Below are positions 7,911 to 15,760 of a stretch of DNA of 42,445 bases, in pieces. Numbering within the stretch: position 1 is the stretch's first letter; the number at the start of each line of letters is the position of its first letter. Source of the stretch: a virus; the IMG/VR virus record IMGVR_UViG_3300024346_000152, positions 1-42,445 of that record. The stretch is one strand, 5' to 3'. The notes under the pieces are model-generated. The model had not been told where the DNA came from. It saw nothing but the letters and a program-made list of their open reading frames with translations, and did not search any database. Made by a program: the position numbers and the translations under genes.

Positions 7911-8288
7911 ATGACTACAGAATTCAAATCTTGGGAAGAGTTGACACAATTAGAACAAGCCCGAGAACTTTACTGGGACATGTACAAGGATGCTTACGGT
8001 GTTCGCCCCCGCGGTGTTGACACCTCACACTGGGCCCTTGAAGATTTTGAAGCTGAGTTTGAAGGCCTTGGTGTAGCTATTGAAGCCGAAGAAAAGATCC
8101 GTGTTGCGTCAGAACAACATGCAATTTTTTCTTTTGAGAAACGTATCAGTGACCTGATGTTTTCAGGTGCTAAGGACCGTGCTACAGCTATCCGCTGGAT
8201 CCACGAAGCTGAGGACACTCAGGGTGATGATGAGTACCTGTGCTATACATTGGGCTTGCCCTATATGTATTTTCGCAAGGTAGCGTAA
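7911..8288 (+). CDS. Hypothetical early protein (125 aa)
   Basis: 125 residues. The segment ELYWDMYKDAYGVRPRG is a pattern I have seen in short phage proteins of unknown function; no enzyme motif is visible. It is predicted to be mostly helical and acidic, with a second helical half (FEKRISDLMFSGAKDRATAIRWIHEAEDT). It has its own perfect sigma70 promoter and an AAAAGGA RBS before the ATG, so strong early expression is likely. A third promoter of the same kind starts just after its stop. Confidence 0.65.
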   Translation: MTTEFKSWEELTQLEQARELYWDMYKDAYGVRPRGVDTSHWALEDFEAEFEGLGVAIEAEEKIRVASEQHAIFSFEKRISDLMFSGAKDRATAIRWIHEAEDTQGDDEYLCYTLGLPYMYFRKVA

Positions 8289-8289
8289 T

Positions 8290-8318
8290 TTGACAATAAA
8301 TGGCAATCGTGCTATAAT
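8290..8318 (+). promoter_or_regulatory. Sigma70 promoter, AAATGG-spacer type (copy 3)
   Basis: TTGACA 8290-8295, 17-base spacer with AAATGG at 8298-8303, TGC, TATAAT 8313-8318. Drives the AAA+ ATPase gene; the leader is ~28 bases with AGGAGA before the ATG. Confidence 0.85.
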
Positions 8319-8352
8319 ACTTGTATTGATTGATTAACACACAGGAGAAGCT

Positions 8353-9381
8353 ATGTCTACAGTTCGTATTTTGTCAGGTTCATATCGTAATGAAGCAGTT
8401 GTAGGTGAAGTGTTTACACTTGTCAAGGGTTTTCAGACAAGTAAAAAAGGTAGTTATGTGACTGTTAAAAATGATGGTCAGTTTCCCGGTCGTAGTGCTG
8501 AGATTAAAATCTTAGTAGATGCGATTGATAATATTGAATTTTTAAATGGAGATAAAGTTATGGCTAATGCTGTAGTAGAGTTTAAGAAAGAAGTTGTGAA
8601 AGAATCAGAACAAGAAGCAATGGATCGTATTGCTACACGTTTTGAGGTCCTTGATGAAATGTCACGTGCCTGTATCAACGGTGATATCCGTGCTATGATT
8701 GTTTCAGGCCCGCCCGGTGTCGGCAAGTCATATGGTGTTGAGACACAAATGGAGAAAGCAAGTATGTTTGACAAGCTTGCAGGCAAACGTGTGCGTTTTC
8801 AAATTGTTAAAGGTGCTATGACAGCATTGGGTTTGTATACTCAACTATACAAGTATTCTGATACAAAGAATGTGTTAATTTTTGATGATTGCGATTCAGT
8901 TTTTACTGATGACTTGAGTTTGAACATTCTTAAGGCCGCACTTGATTCAGGCAAGACTCGTAGAATTTGCTGGAATAGTGATTCACGTTTGTTGCGTGAA
9001 GAAGGTATCCCGAATACTTTCAACTTCAATGGTAGTGCTATTTTTATCACTAACTTGAAATTCGGCAATCTCAAGTCTAAGAAATTACAGGACCACTTAG
9101 AGGCTTTGCAGTCACGTTGTCACTTTCTTGACTTGACGATTGATGGTGATCGTGATAAGATGTTGCGTATCAAGCAGGTCCATCGTGATGCTGATGGTGG
9201 TTTGTTCAAGGATTATGATTTTAATGAAGAACAATCACAAACTGTGATTAACTTCATGTGGGACAATCATACTAAATTGCGTGAAGTGTCCTTGCGTATG
9301 TGTTTAAAGATTGCAGACTTAGTTAAGATCAGTCCCGGCAACTGGCAGAATCTTGCTAAGACAACTTGTATGAAAGCATAA
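8353..9381 (+). CDS. AAA+ ATPase
   Basis: 342 residues. Residues 1-65 form a small beta-rich N-domain (KOW/SH3-like appearance). The AAA+ module has Walker A GPPGVGKS at 119-126, Walker B VLIFDDCD around 175-181, and sensor-1-like FNFNGSAIFITN near 225. The C-terminal region is helical (WDNHTKLREVSLRMCLKIADLV). No protease, helicase or clamp-loader domain is attached, so the substrate is unknown; many T4-like aquatic phages carry such a lone AAA ATPase. It is a single-gene transcription unit: strong promoter upstream, hairpin terminator downstream. It is not the clamp-loader large subunit gp44, because the typical arginine-finger and DNA-binding segments are not evident. Confidence 0.75.
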   Translation: MSTVRILSGSYRNEAVVGEVFTLVKGFQTSKKGSYVTVKNDGQFPGRSAEIKILVDAIDNIEFLNGDKVMANAVVEFKKEVVKESEQEAMDRIATRFEVLDEMSRACINGDIRAMIVSGPPGVGKSYGVETQMEKASMFDKLAGKRVRFQIVKGAMTALGLYTQLYKYSDTKNVLIFDDCDSVFTDDLSLNILKAALDSGKTRRICWNSDSRLLREEGIPNTFNFNGSAIFITNLKFGNLKSKKLQDHLEALQSRCHFLDLTIDGDRDKMLRIKQVHRDADGGLFKDYDFNEEQSQTVINFMWDNHTKLREVSLRMCLKIADLVKISPGNWQNLAKTTCMKA

Positions 9382-9457
9382 CCCCTGCAGTGTGCGTAAC
9401 GGCAATGTCAATAAGCCCGTTTCGTTAAGAGTTTTTTGTTCCTTCGTTAATCACTTT

Positions 9458-9482
9458 GAGAGACTTCGGTCTCTCCTTTTTT
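9458..9482 (+). terminator. Rho-independent terminator
   Basis: GAGAGAC, loop TTCG, GTCTCTC, then CTTTTTT. A perfect 7-bp stem with the very stable UUCG tetraloop. It ends the AAA+ ATPase unit; the next promoter begins two bases later. Confidence 0.9.
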
Positions 9483-9483
9483 A

Positions 9484-9512
9484 TTGATTTTTTGTTTTAT
9501 TTGTTGTATAAT
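9484..9512 (+). promoter_or_regulatory. Sigma70 promoter giving a leaderless start
   Basis: TTGATT 9484-9489, 17-base spacer, TATAAT 9507-9512. Six bases separate the -10 from the ATG at 9519, so transcription should start at or beside the start codon. Confidence 0.7.
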
Positions 9513-9518
9513 TTATAA

Positions 9519-10547
9519 ATGATTGAATTGAATAATAAAGAACAGCTTATATACTACATGGTTGCTAACTTAAGACTAAGTAGGTATGATATTCGCTTCC
9601 TTCAAAACCTTGAAAAAATCACTGTATCTAAACAACGTATCACTAGTAATCAATCAAATTTGGTTGATAAACTTATTGAAAAATATGAACGTCAATTTGT
9701 GAAAAATCAAATGTTTATTAAGGAATTATTAAACCTTCCTTGGAAAACACTTATAGTAGAAACTACTGATGAATACACATCCGCTCACATAGGTATTGTA
9801 GATGACAATATCATACTAAAGACACCTTATAATAAAGCATTTATTACAGCATTTAGGGCACTCAGTCAATCTAGTTTTGTATGGGATAATATCAATAAAT
9901 ACTACATTGCTGATTTGAGTACCTTTTCACTAAAACTAGCATTACGTATGACTGTAATTTTCTTCACTGAAATTAGATATAGCGATAATGTTAAGAAAAT
10001 ATTAAATCAACAAGAGTATTACAAGGATGTAAAATACTGGACACCCACATTAGTTTGTGTTAACGGTAATTATATGATAGCATGTACTAGCTCTGCATTG
10101 GATAACGCTATACAACATATTAAATTAAACACAGAATTAATAACATTAGCTGAATTAGTACGCTATGGTATAGATATAGATGAAACTATTTTACTAACGG
10201 ATGAAGAAAGATTTGCTGGTTCATATAATCCCAAAGTAGAATTGTCAAACATATGTGATATTGTACCTTGGTTAAAAAACATCAAATGTGATTATGTCAC
10301 CGTGTCCGGAATAGGATTGTCAACTAACATAAAGTGTAAAACTGAGTTAAAGCAATCATTGGAAATTGCAGGGATACGTTATAATGATTCTGGAAGAATG
10401 ATGATACATGATAATACAAGCAAGTATAAGTTTCCAGTAGTAATCAAATTCAAATTGATAAGTGATATGGATCATGCTAATACAGCAAAGATAATCAATG
10501 TGGTGAACAGTCAACCAGTTAACTTGGAAAAGAATGAAACAATGTAA
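9519..10547 (+). CDS. HARP-domain-like protein upstream of uvsW
   Basis: 342 residues. The N-terminus (LSRYDIRFLQNL...VSKQRITSNQSNLVDKLIEKYE) resembles a helical module recurring in phage helicase- or primase-associated proteins. Residues ~85-150 (HIGIVDDNIILKTPYNKAF...FVWDNINKYYIAD) look like a HARP-type domain: a strand of hydrophobic residues, then F-x-W-D-x-x-x-K-x-Y. HARP domains occur in annealing helicases such as SMARCAL1. No ATPase motif is present, but the gene overlaps uvsW by 14 bases, so it could supply a DNA-binding module that works with that helicase. This is inferred; a plain hypothetical protein is the cautious label. The mRNA is predicted to be leaderless. Confidence 0.55.
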   Translation: MIELNNKEQLIYYMVANLRLSRYDIRFLQNLEKITVSKQRITSNQSNLVDKLIEKYERQFVKNQMFIKELLNLPWKTLIVETTDEYTSAHIGIVDDNIILKTPYNKAFITAFRALSQSSFVWDNINKYYIADLSTFSLKLALRMTVIFFTEIRYSDNVKKILNQQEYYKDVKYWTPTLVCVNGNYMIACTSSALDNAIQHIKLNTELITLAELVRYGIDIDETILLTDEERFAGSYNPKVELSNICDIVPWLKNIKCDYVTVSGIGLSTNIKCKTELKQSLEIAGIRYNDSGRMMIHDNTSKYKFPVVIKFKLISDMDHANTAKIINVVNSQPVNLEKNETM

Positions 10548-11991
10548 AATAATCGTCAAAGACGAAGTGAATGTAAAGATTGAAGGTCTTGAACTATCAG
10601 AGCGTAAAGCACTGATGAAAATGTTTGAGTATGAAATACCCGGTGCACGTTATCTTCCTGCAGTAAGACTAGGTAGATGGAATGGTAAGGTAAGCTATTT
10701 TAGTTTAGCGGGTAGTACATACATTAACTTGTTACCTGAAATACTACCTTACCTAGACAATGCAGGATATGATATTGAACTAGATGATTTAAGAGATTAC
10801 ACAACAACCTTTACTTTTGACAAAGTGTCCGAGGATACATTCAAAAATAAAAGCTGGCCTAAAGGTCATCCTAAAGAAGGTGAGCCGGTAGTATTACGTG
10901 ATTATCAAATTGAACTTGTTAATAACTTCTTAGAGAACCCTCAATCACTACAAGAAATTGCAACCGGTGCAGGCAAAACATTGATGACTGCGGCATTATC
11001 TAATAGTGTTGAGAAGTATGGTCGTAGTATTGTCATCGTTCCAAATAAAAGTCTAGTAACACAAACAGAAGCAGATTACATTAATCTAGGATTAGATGTT
11101 GGTGTATACTTCGGTGATCGTAAAGAATATAATAAGACACATACCATTTGTACTTGGCAAAGTCTTAACAACATGCTTAAGAAAACAAAAGCCGGTGAAG
11201 CAGAAGTTGATATTGGTGACTTCATTGAAGGTGTAGTTTGTGTCATGGTTGATGAGGTTCACATGGCAAAAGCAGATGCACTCAAAACATTGCTTACTGG
11301 TGTATTTGCTAAAGTGCCCATTCGTTGGGGATTAACAGGAACTATCCCGAAAGCTAAGTTTGAAGCACAAAGCATTTACGTGAGTTTAGGCAATGTGATT
11401 GGTAAACTATCCGCTAGTAAGTTACAGGATCAAGGTGTATTAGCACGTTGTCACGTTAACATTATGCAATTACAAGATGGTAAAGAGTTTACTAATTATC
11501 AAAGCGAATTAAAACATTTACTAGAAGATAGTGAACGATTAGATAAGATAGCTAGTTTAATTAGCGGTATTAATGATACAGGTAATACATTGATCCTTGT
11601 TGATAGGGTGAATGCAGGAAAAGAGATTGTTAGTAGATTACCCGGTAGTGTGTTTGTCAGCGGTGCTACTAATATGGTTGAGAGGAAAGAAGAATATGAT
11701 GAAGTTGCAACCTCAAGTAATAAAATTATTGTGGCAACATATGGTGTTGCGGCTGTTGGCATTAATATACCTAGGATATTTAACCTTGTTTTGTTGGAGC
11801 CGGGAAAGAGTTTCGTTCGGGTTATCCAAAGTATTGGACGTGGAATTCGCAAAGCAGAAGATAAAGACCATGTACAAATCTACGACATAACCAGTAGTTG
11901 TAAGTTTGCTAAACGGCATTTGACTCAACGTAAGGCTTTTTATAAAGAGGCCAATTACCCGTTTGACGTAGAAAAATTGACATATAGATAA
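10534..11991 (+). CDS. uvsW: DNA helicase UvsW
   Basis: 485 residues (T4 UvsW 503). The small N-terminal domain (residues 1-95) has PAVRLGRWNGKVSYF, typical of UvsW. The superfamily 2 core has Walker A ATGAGKT at 143-149, DEVH at 240-243, motif III LTGTIP near 266, and motif VI IQSIGRGIRK near the end of the second RecA-like domain. UvsW unwinds branched structures and R-loops and shifts T4 from origin-dependent to recombination-dependent replication. It is co-transcribed with the HARP-like gene. A sigma70 promoter for the next gene is embedded in its last codons. Confidence 0.92.
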   Translation: MKQCKIIVKDEVNVKIEGLELSERKALMKMFEYEIPGARYLPAVRLGRWNGKVSYFSLAGSTYINLLPEILPYLDNAGYDIELDDLRDYTTTFTFDKVSEDTFKNKSWPKGHPKEGEPVVLRDYQIELVNNFLENPQSLQEIATGAGKTLMTAALSNSVEKYGRSIVIVPNKSLVTQTEADYINLGLDVGVYFGDRKEYNKTHTICTWQSLNNMLKKTKAGEAEVDIGDFIEGVVCVMVDEVHMAKADALKTLLTGVFAKVPIRWGLTGTIPKAKFEAQSIYVSLGNVIGKLSASKLQDQGVLARCHVNIMQLQDGKEFTNYQSELKHLLEDSERLDKIASLISGINDTGNTLILVDRVNAGKEIVSRLPGSVFVSGATNMVERKEEYDEVATSSNKIIVATYGVAAVGINIPRIFNLVLLEPGKSFVRVIQSIGRGIRKAEDKDHVQIYDITSSCKFAKRHLTQRKAFYKEANYPFDVEKLTYR

Positions 11992-12005
11992 GAATGTGAT
12001 ATAAT
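11977..12005 (+). promoter_or_regulatory. Sigma70 promoter inside the uvsW 3' end, leaderless start
   Basis: TTGACA 11977-11982, 17-base spacer, TATAAT 12000-12005. Six bases then separate it from the ATG at 12012. Confidence 0.8.
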
Positions 12006-12011
12006 AACACT

Positions 12012-12512
12012 ATGCGTATATTAACCCTAGACAACGAATTCTATAATTTAGAAACACTTCCCGAAGAAATTGATGACCTACGTTTTGCGATACTAGATAA
12101 CAGTAATCCACAAAACGTAGATTATCATTATATCCCATTAATCTTTTTAGAATCATTTAACAGTCCTGCACTTGTATTAAAGATAGGAAACAGTACTATT
12201 AAAATGCCTGTTGATTGGCAAATACTAATTGGTGAACAAGAGCATGGCGATTTAGAAACATTACCCTTAACTAGTATCAATGATAGAGGCTTCAATGCAT
12301 TTGAATTTAATCCATTAAGTTCATTCAGTCCAAGTTTTGTGCCGATTGAGATTATAGATATATACCATGATGTAACCTGGTATGCTCCTAGATTGAAGAA
12401 CGGTCAATTCTTATGTGTTCCGTTAGATGATGGTCCTAAACCTAGATGTGTTTATTTTGTAAAAGAGATTAGTCGTAACTGTGAAATAGTAGACTATTCA
12501 ATGGCTTTCTGA
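12012..12512 (+). CDS. Hypothetical protein (166 aa)
   Basis: 166 residues, family not named with confidence. Mixed alpha/beta, acidic, without membrane or signal segments. Distinct stretches are MPVDWQILIGEQEHGDLETLPL, GFNAFEFNPLSSFSPSF and a Cys-containing end (FLCVPLDDGPKPRCVYFVKEISRNCEIV). It has a perfect sigma70 promoter that predicts a leaderless mRNA and no recognisable Shine-Dalgarno. It lies between uvsW and a homing endonuclease, so it belongs to the replication region. Function unknown. Confidence 0.65.
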   Translation: MRILTLDNEFYNLETLPEEIDDLRFAILDNSNPQNVDYHYIPLIFLESFNSPALVLKIGNSTIKMPVDWQILIGEQEHGDLETLPLTSINDRGFNAFEFNPLSSFSPSFVPIEIIDIYHDVTWYAPRLKNGQFLCVPLDDGPKPRCVYFVKEISRNCEIVDYSMAF

Positions 12513-12513
12513 T

Positions 12514-12570
12514 ATATAAATATTAGTGTAGTTCGCGGGCGTAGGAACCCCAACTACTCTAATGCTATAT
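12514..12570 (+). promoter_or_regulatory. Late promoter within a long interrupted hairpin before the GIY-YIG gene
   Basis: The late box TATAAATA (12515-12522) lies in the left arm of an inverted repeat: ATATA (12514-12518), ATTAG (12522-12526) and GTAGTT (12528-12533) can pair with TATAT (12566-12570), CTAAT (12559-12563) and AACTAC (12552-12557). The right arm ends against the SD AGGAG (12571-12575). Late RNA starting near 12528 would keep only the inner stem. Confidence 0.55.
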
Positions 12571-12582
12571 AGGAGCACCAGC

Positions 12583-13302
12583 ATGATTATTTACTATTTG
12601 TGTGTAAAAACACATTCTATTACCGGCTTGAAATATCTTTGTCAAACTACAAAATCCGATCCATATAAATATTTGGGTTCAGGAAAATATTGGAGACTAC
12701 ATCTTAGAAAACATGGATATGAGCATTTAACTGAGGTGATTAAAGAATGTAATACCAAAGAAGAAGTTAAAGAGTGGGGAGTTCATTTTAGTAAACTTTG
12801 GAATGTAATAGAAAGTGATGAATGGGCAAACTTAATGGAAGAGAACGGTGGAGGGGGCAAAACAATGCCGGAGCCGTGGAACAAAGGAAAAAAGTCCTCA
12901 CAGAAAACAATACAAAAACAAAGAGATGCTGTTACTAAAAGAACGACTGAAACTAAACAAAAAATGGTTGAATCCGGTAAACGATCCTACGAAAAAACCT
13001 TTAAGCTCTTAACAAAAGAACAACGACAAGAAAAGTATAAAAATAGTCTAGGTAAACTGACCATAGAACAACGCAGAGAAATAGGAAAAAAAACAGAAAA
13101 CAAAGGTGGAGAAGTATGGAGTAAAGCATCATCCGGCAAAGTTACTGTTACTGATAAATTGGGAAATAGTAAGAGGGTACCACAAGACTTGTTTAATAAA
13201 ATGAAAAATGATATGATTGTAAATAATATTCCGATGATAGACTGGGAATTCGTTCAAGTTAGTTCATTGGAATCAAAACGTAGAAGAAATAATGGCAACT
13301 AA
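12583..13302 (+). CDS. GIY-YIG homing endonuclease
   Basis: 239 residues from the ATG at 12583, chosen over the one at 12562 because AGGAG at 12571-12575 is correctly spaced. The N-terminal domain is GIY-YIG-like: YYLCVKTHSITGLKYLCQTT, where the usual GIY and YIG are replaced by YLC and YLC, then YKYLGSGKYWRLHLRKHG and the catalytic Glu region NLMEENGGGG. The rest is Lys/Arg-rich and repetitive (EQRQEKY, EQRREIGKK), typical of DNA-binding modules in free-standing phage endonucleases. Such enzymes cut related genomes and spread their own gene. The 3' end overlaps the next gene by 11 bases. Late promoter and hairpin upstream. Confidence 0.85.
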   Translation: MIIYYLCVKTHSITGLKYLCQTTKSDPYKYLGSGKYWRLHLRKHGYEHLTEVIKECNTKEEVKEWGVHFSKLWNVIESDEWANLMEENGGGGKTMPEPWNKGKKSSQKTIQKQRDAVTKRTTETKQKMVESGKRSYEKTFKLLTKEQRQEKYKNSLGKLTIEQRREIGKKTENKGGEVWSKASSGKVTVTDKLGNSKRVPQDLFNKMKNDMIVNNIPMIDWEFVQVSSLESKRRRNNGN

Positions 13303-13882
13303 AAAGAGTACTCCCGTTGATGAAAAGTTTGAAGCACAAGATTTTAACTTGTTTGATGCTCTTACGGCTATGGACAAGAAAGATTATGGGTATTATGATA
13401 GACTAACCGAAGAACAACAAAAGAAGTTTGTTCCCTATATGATGACACATTGGATGAGTGCTATCAAAGGTTCAGGCGATGTTCAGGGTTATTACTTGCG
13501 TAGTGTTGACTATCATGCTAACAAATACTTGTTTAATGAATATGTACAGAAGCATCCTAAATTGCAATGGTATATGTTATGTGCTAGTAGTCCTGACTTA
13601 GGTAAACAATTTCATCAGTGGATACCTCATTTAGGTAGTAAAGTAACATCATTAAAAGAACCTGCTAAAACTAAAGATATTAAAGAATATTACACTAAGA
13701 TTTATCCTAAAGTAGATAGTGATGATATTGATGAGATTGCTAAAGCATTTGTGTTAGAACATAAACGTAAATGCTATCTAGCAGAAACATACCCTAACTT
13801 AAAACAATCGGATATAGAAGTTCTTAGTCAATTAGTGACTGAGGAAGATATTAAGCAATATGAAAAAGACCGAGGAAACTAA
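13292..13882 (+). CDS. 62: Clamp-loader small subunit-like (gp62)
   Basis: 196 residues (T4 gp62 187), no ATPase motif. The layout fits gp62 of T4-like aquatic phages: a start like FNLFDALTAMDKKDYGYYD, a middle P-x-M-x-x-x-W-x-S followed by the Tyr/His-rich DYHANKYLFNEYVQKHPKLQW, and a C-terminal half beginning IKEYY and ending in LVTEEDIKQYEKDRG. With gp44, gp62 loads the sliding clamp. gp44 and the clamp gp45 are not in this window, so the call rests on pattern and on the replication-gene context. The start codon lies within the endonuclease gene. Confidence 0.55.
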   Translation: MATKKSTPVDEKFEAQDFNLFDALTAMDKKDYGYYDRLTEEQQKKFVPYMMTHWMSAIKGSGDVQGYYLRSVDYHANKYLFNEYVQKHPKLQWYMLCASSPDLGKQFHQWIPHLGSKVTSLKEPAKTKDIKEYYTKIYPKVDSDDIDEIAKAFVLEHKRKCYLAETYPNLKQSDIEVLSQLVTEEDIKQYEKDRGN

Positions 13883-14558
13883 ATCACTATATGGATGTGA
13901 GTTCTGTAAAGCTACGTTCCAACGTGAAAGTACTGTACTTAAACACATATGCGAACCTAAACGTAGATGGTTAGAACGTGACCGTCAAGGTAATCGTGTG
14001 GGTTTCCAAGCTTGGTTACAGTTTTATAAGAAGAATACTGCAGGCACAAAGAATCGTACATATGAAGAATTCATTAAGAATCCTTATTACCTTGCGTTTA
14101 TTAAGTTTGGCCTATATTGTGTAGAGATTAAATGCATCAATGTTAGTAGATTTAGTGATTGGTTGTTAAAGAATTCAATTCGTATTGACAATTGGCGTCA
14201 AGATACTAATTACACAAAGTTTTTGTGTGAATATTTGCGTACTGAAGATCCGTTAGATGCGATACATCGTAGTATTGAAATAACAATAGAAAAAGCAGAA
14301 GCTGAAAAGATTCAAAGCAGGGATTATTTACGTTACGGTAATCCAAACAATATATGTTATGAGATTGCTAGAGGACGAATTAGTCCATGGATGTTATATC
14401 AAAGTTCTAGTGGTGTGCAATTCTTAAGTACATTACGTGATGACCATCAGAAGATGATTATGGACTATATTAATCCAGAGCAATGGGCATTAAAGTTTAA
14501 TCGTGATCCATCAAATGTTAAACAAGTTAAGGAATTATTAAATGCCGGTGGGTACTAG
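13860..14558 (+). CDS. Zinc-finger protein of unknown function
   Basis: 232 residues. The N-terminus carries a zinc finger: C13-x2-C16, then H29-x-C31 (YGCEFCKATFQRESTVLKHICE). The body is helical with conserved-looking stretches RRWLERDRQGNRVGFQAWLQFY, FIKFGLYCV and GRISPWMLYQSSSGVQFL. I recall proteins of this layout, next to gp62, in T4-like cyanophages and pelagiphages, always unnamed. A nucleic-acid-binding or transcription role is plausible from the finger. It overlaps the genes on both sides (23 and 17 bases), so it is part of a tightly coupled operon. Confidence 0.7.
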   Translation: MKKTEETKSLYGCEFCKATFQRESTVLKHICEPKRRWLERDRQGNRVGFQAWLQFYKKNTAGTKNRTYEEFIKNPYYLAFIKFGLYCVEIKCINVSRFSDWLLKNSIRIDNWRQDTNYTKFLCEYLRTEDPLDAIHRSIEITIEKAEAEKIQSRDYLRYGNPNNICYEIARGRISPWMLYQSSSGVQFLSTLRDDHQKMIMDYINPEQWALKFNRDPSNVKQVKELLNAGGY

Positions 14559-14739
14559 AGTTCGTATACCATGGCAAATAGGTCATGACATACATCAGTG
14601 GAATAGAACTTGTGTATGGGCGGTGATGAAGTTTGGGTTACCCGGAGACAAATATGAAACACACGCCACTGAAGAATATATGGATTTCTATTTCAAGGAT
14701 GAACGTGATGCTATTATATTTGAGTTAACACGTGACTGA
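14542..14739 (+). CDS. Tandem small protein A (F-x-F/LRW family, divergent)
   Basis: 65 residues, no known family. First of six consecutive, overlapping tiny genes. The C-terminus MDFYFKDERDAIIFELTRD matches the shared pattern F-x-F-x-D-x-x-D-x-x-x-F-x-L of its neighbours, although the final RW is replaced by TRD. Upstream is a Trp-containing segment (QWNRTCVWAVMKF). It overlaps the preceding gene by 17 bases. A small alpha/beta fold ending in an aromatic strand and helix is likely. Function unknown. Confidence 0.65.
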   Translation: MPVGTRVRIPWQIGHDIHQWNRTCVWAVMKFGLPGDKYETHATEEYMDFYFKDERDAIIFELTRD

Positions 14740-14947
14740 TGTTATACTATATATTACTGCTAAGAGAACTATGGAAATAGGACATGAGTTACGAAACATG
14801 GGTTATATTCAGGGTGTTGATTTTGACTATGCTTACTACCAAGAGAAGTATGACAATTTTAGCCATGATCCTATTGTGAAACGACATGCAAGATTTACCT
14901 TTTACAATGATAGTAATGCTAGTTATTTTATGTTGAGGTGGGGATGA
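14732..14947 (+). CDS. Tandem small protein B (F-x-F/LRW family)
   Basis: 71 residues from GTG at 14732, which overlaps the stop of protein A; ATG at 14772 is an alternative start. The C-terminus RFTFYNDSNASYFMLRWG has the family signature F-x-F...D...F-x-LRW. The codons for L-R-W (TTGAGGTGG) hold the Shine-Dalgarno GAGG for protein C. Rich in Tyr, Asp and His. Function unknown. Confidence 0.6.
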   Translation: MTDVILYITAKRTMEIGHELRNMGYIQGVDFDYAYYQEKYDNFSHDPIVKRHARFTFYNDSNASYFMLRWG

Positions 14948-15261
14948 ATATAACAGAAGAAATTATTAATCAAGTAGCCGATCAAATGGCTAAAGATATT
15001 GACGCAATGGTGTTAATGTCTGCATTAGGATGGAATTCTTTTGACTTTAGCGAGGGTACGGTTTATGGTCAAAAGTATTTGACTGTACAACCAATGAATA
15101 GTGTTAAATGGAAAGAAATGGAAGCATGGATAGTTGACACATTAGGACCAACTTCAGTAGATGGAGTATGGACACCTGACATGCGATGGTATATGAATAA
15201 TTCTAAGTTTTGGTTCCGTGACAAAAAAGATTTAGAATGGTTTCTATTAAGATGGCAATAA
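14944..15261 (+). CDS. Tandem small protein C (F-x-F/LRW family)
   Basis: 106 residues from ATG at 14944, which overlaps the stop of protein B (ATGA) and has GAGG six to nine bases upstream; an in-frame GTG at 14938 lies inside that Shine-Dalgarno. The N-terminal half is helical (EEIINQVADQMAKDIDAMVLMSALGW). The C-terminal half holds three Trp and ends KFWFRDKKDLEWFLLRWQ, the clearest form of the family signature. Closest in layout to protein D. Function unknown. Confidence 0.7.
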   Translation: MNITEEIINQVADQMAKDIDAMVLMSALGWNSFDFSEGTVYGQKYLTVQPMNSVKWKEMEAWIVDTLGPTSVDGVWTPDMRWYMNNSKFWFRDKKDLEWFLLRWQ

Positions 15262-15494
15262 TAGATGAATATTATGACCACAAACTTGGATGGGCTTATA
15301 CTAAGCCGGGATGGTATGAATGTTCAGTTAGAGCAGAACATATTGACAAATACAATGAGATGACACAATGGTTAGTAAACAATGTAGGAAAATATAAAAG
15401 ACATTGTAGATGGTGTGTTACTGATACAAATAAAGTTAGTTTTAAGTTTAGATATGAGAGAGATTACATTATGTTTACGTTGAGGTGGAGTTGA
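15237..15494 (+). CDS. Tandem small protein D (F-x-F/LRW family)
   Basis: 85 residues from ATG 15237, or 80 from ATG 15252; neither has a strong Shine-Dalgarno, and both lie inside protein C, so coupling is likely. Basic and aromatic, with two Cys near the end (RHCRWCV). The C-terminus KVSFKFRYERDYIMFTLRWS has the family signature. The codons of L-R-W-S form GAGGTGGAG, serving as Shine-Dalgarno for protein E. Function unknown. Confidence 0.65.
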   Translation: MVSIKMAIIDEYYDHKLGWAYTKPGWYECSVRAEHIDKYNEMTQWLVNNVGKYKRHCRWCVTDTNKVSFKFRYERDYIMFTLRWS

Positions 15495-15760
15495 TGGCAA
15501 CAATACCTCACATACAAGATTACGATGACGATGATCCTAAATTAGAACAGCATAAGAAACGATGGGATTATTGGGCAGCATTAAAACTTGTACGCAAAGA
15601 ATATATGCTACAGAACAAAGAGTTTGACGCATATGATTTTGAAGATTACCTTATAGGACAATATGGTATAAGAATGAACATTATTAATGGTAACATAACT
15701 GATGGTTATGAGATTGTTGACGAAAAGAAGTACCTAATATTTTTATTAAAATTCCAATGA
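15494..15760 (+). CDS. Tandem small protein E (F-x-F/LRW family, divergent)
   Basis: 88 residues from ATG 15494, sharing one base with the stop of protein D (TGATG) and preceded by GAGGTGGAG. The start is acidic (QDYDDDDPKLEQ), the middle helical, and the C-terminus GYEIVDEKKYLIFLLKFQ is a diverged form of the signature with KF in place of RW. Its stop overlaps the next ATG (ATGA). Function unknown. Confidence 0.65.
   Translation: MATIPHIQDYDDDDPKLEQHKKRWDYWAALKLVRKEYMLQNKEFDAYDFEDYLIGQYGIRMNIINGNITDGYEIVDEKKYLIFLLKFQ

Noticed and set aside
12562-12582. Start of the GIY-YIG gene at the upstream ATG 12562
   Set aside because: That ATG lies in the right arm of the hairpin and has no RBS, while AGGAG is properly spaced from the ATG at 12583 where the nuclease domain begins.
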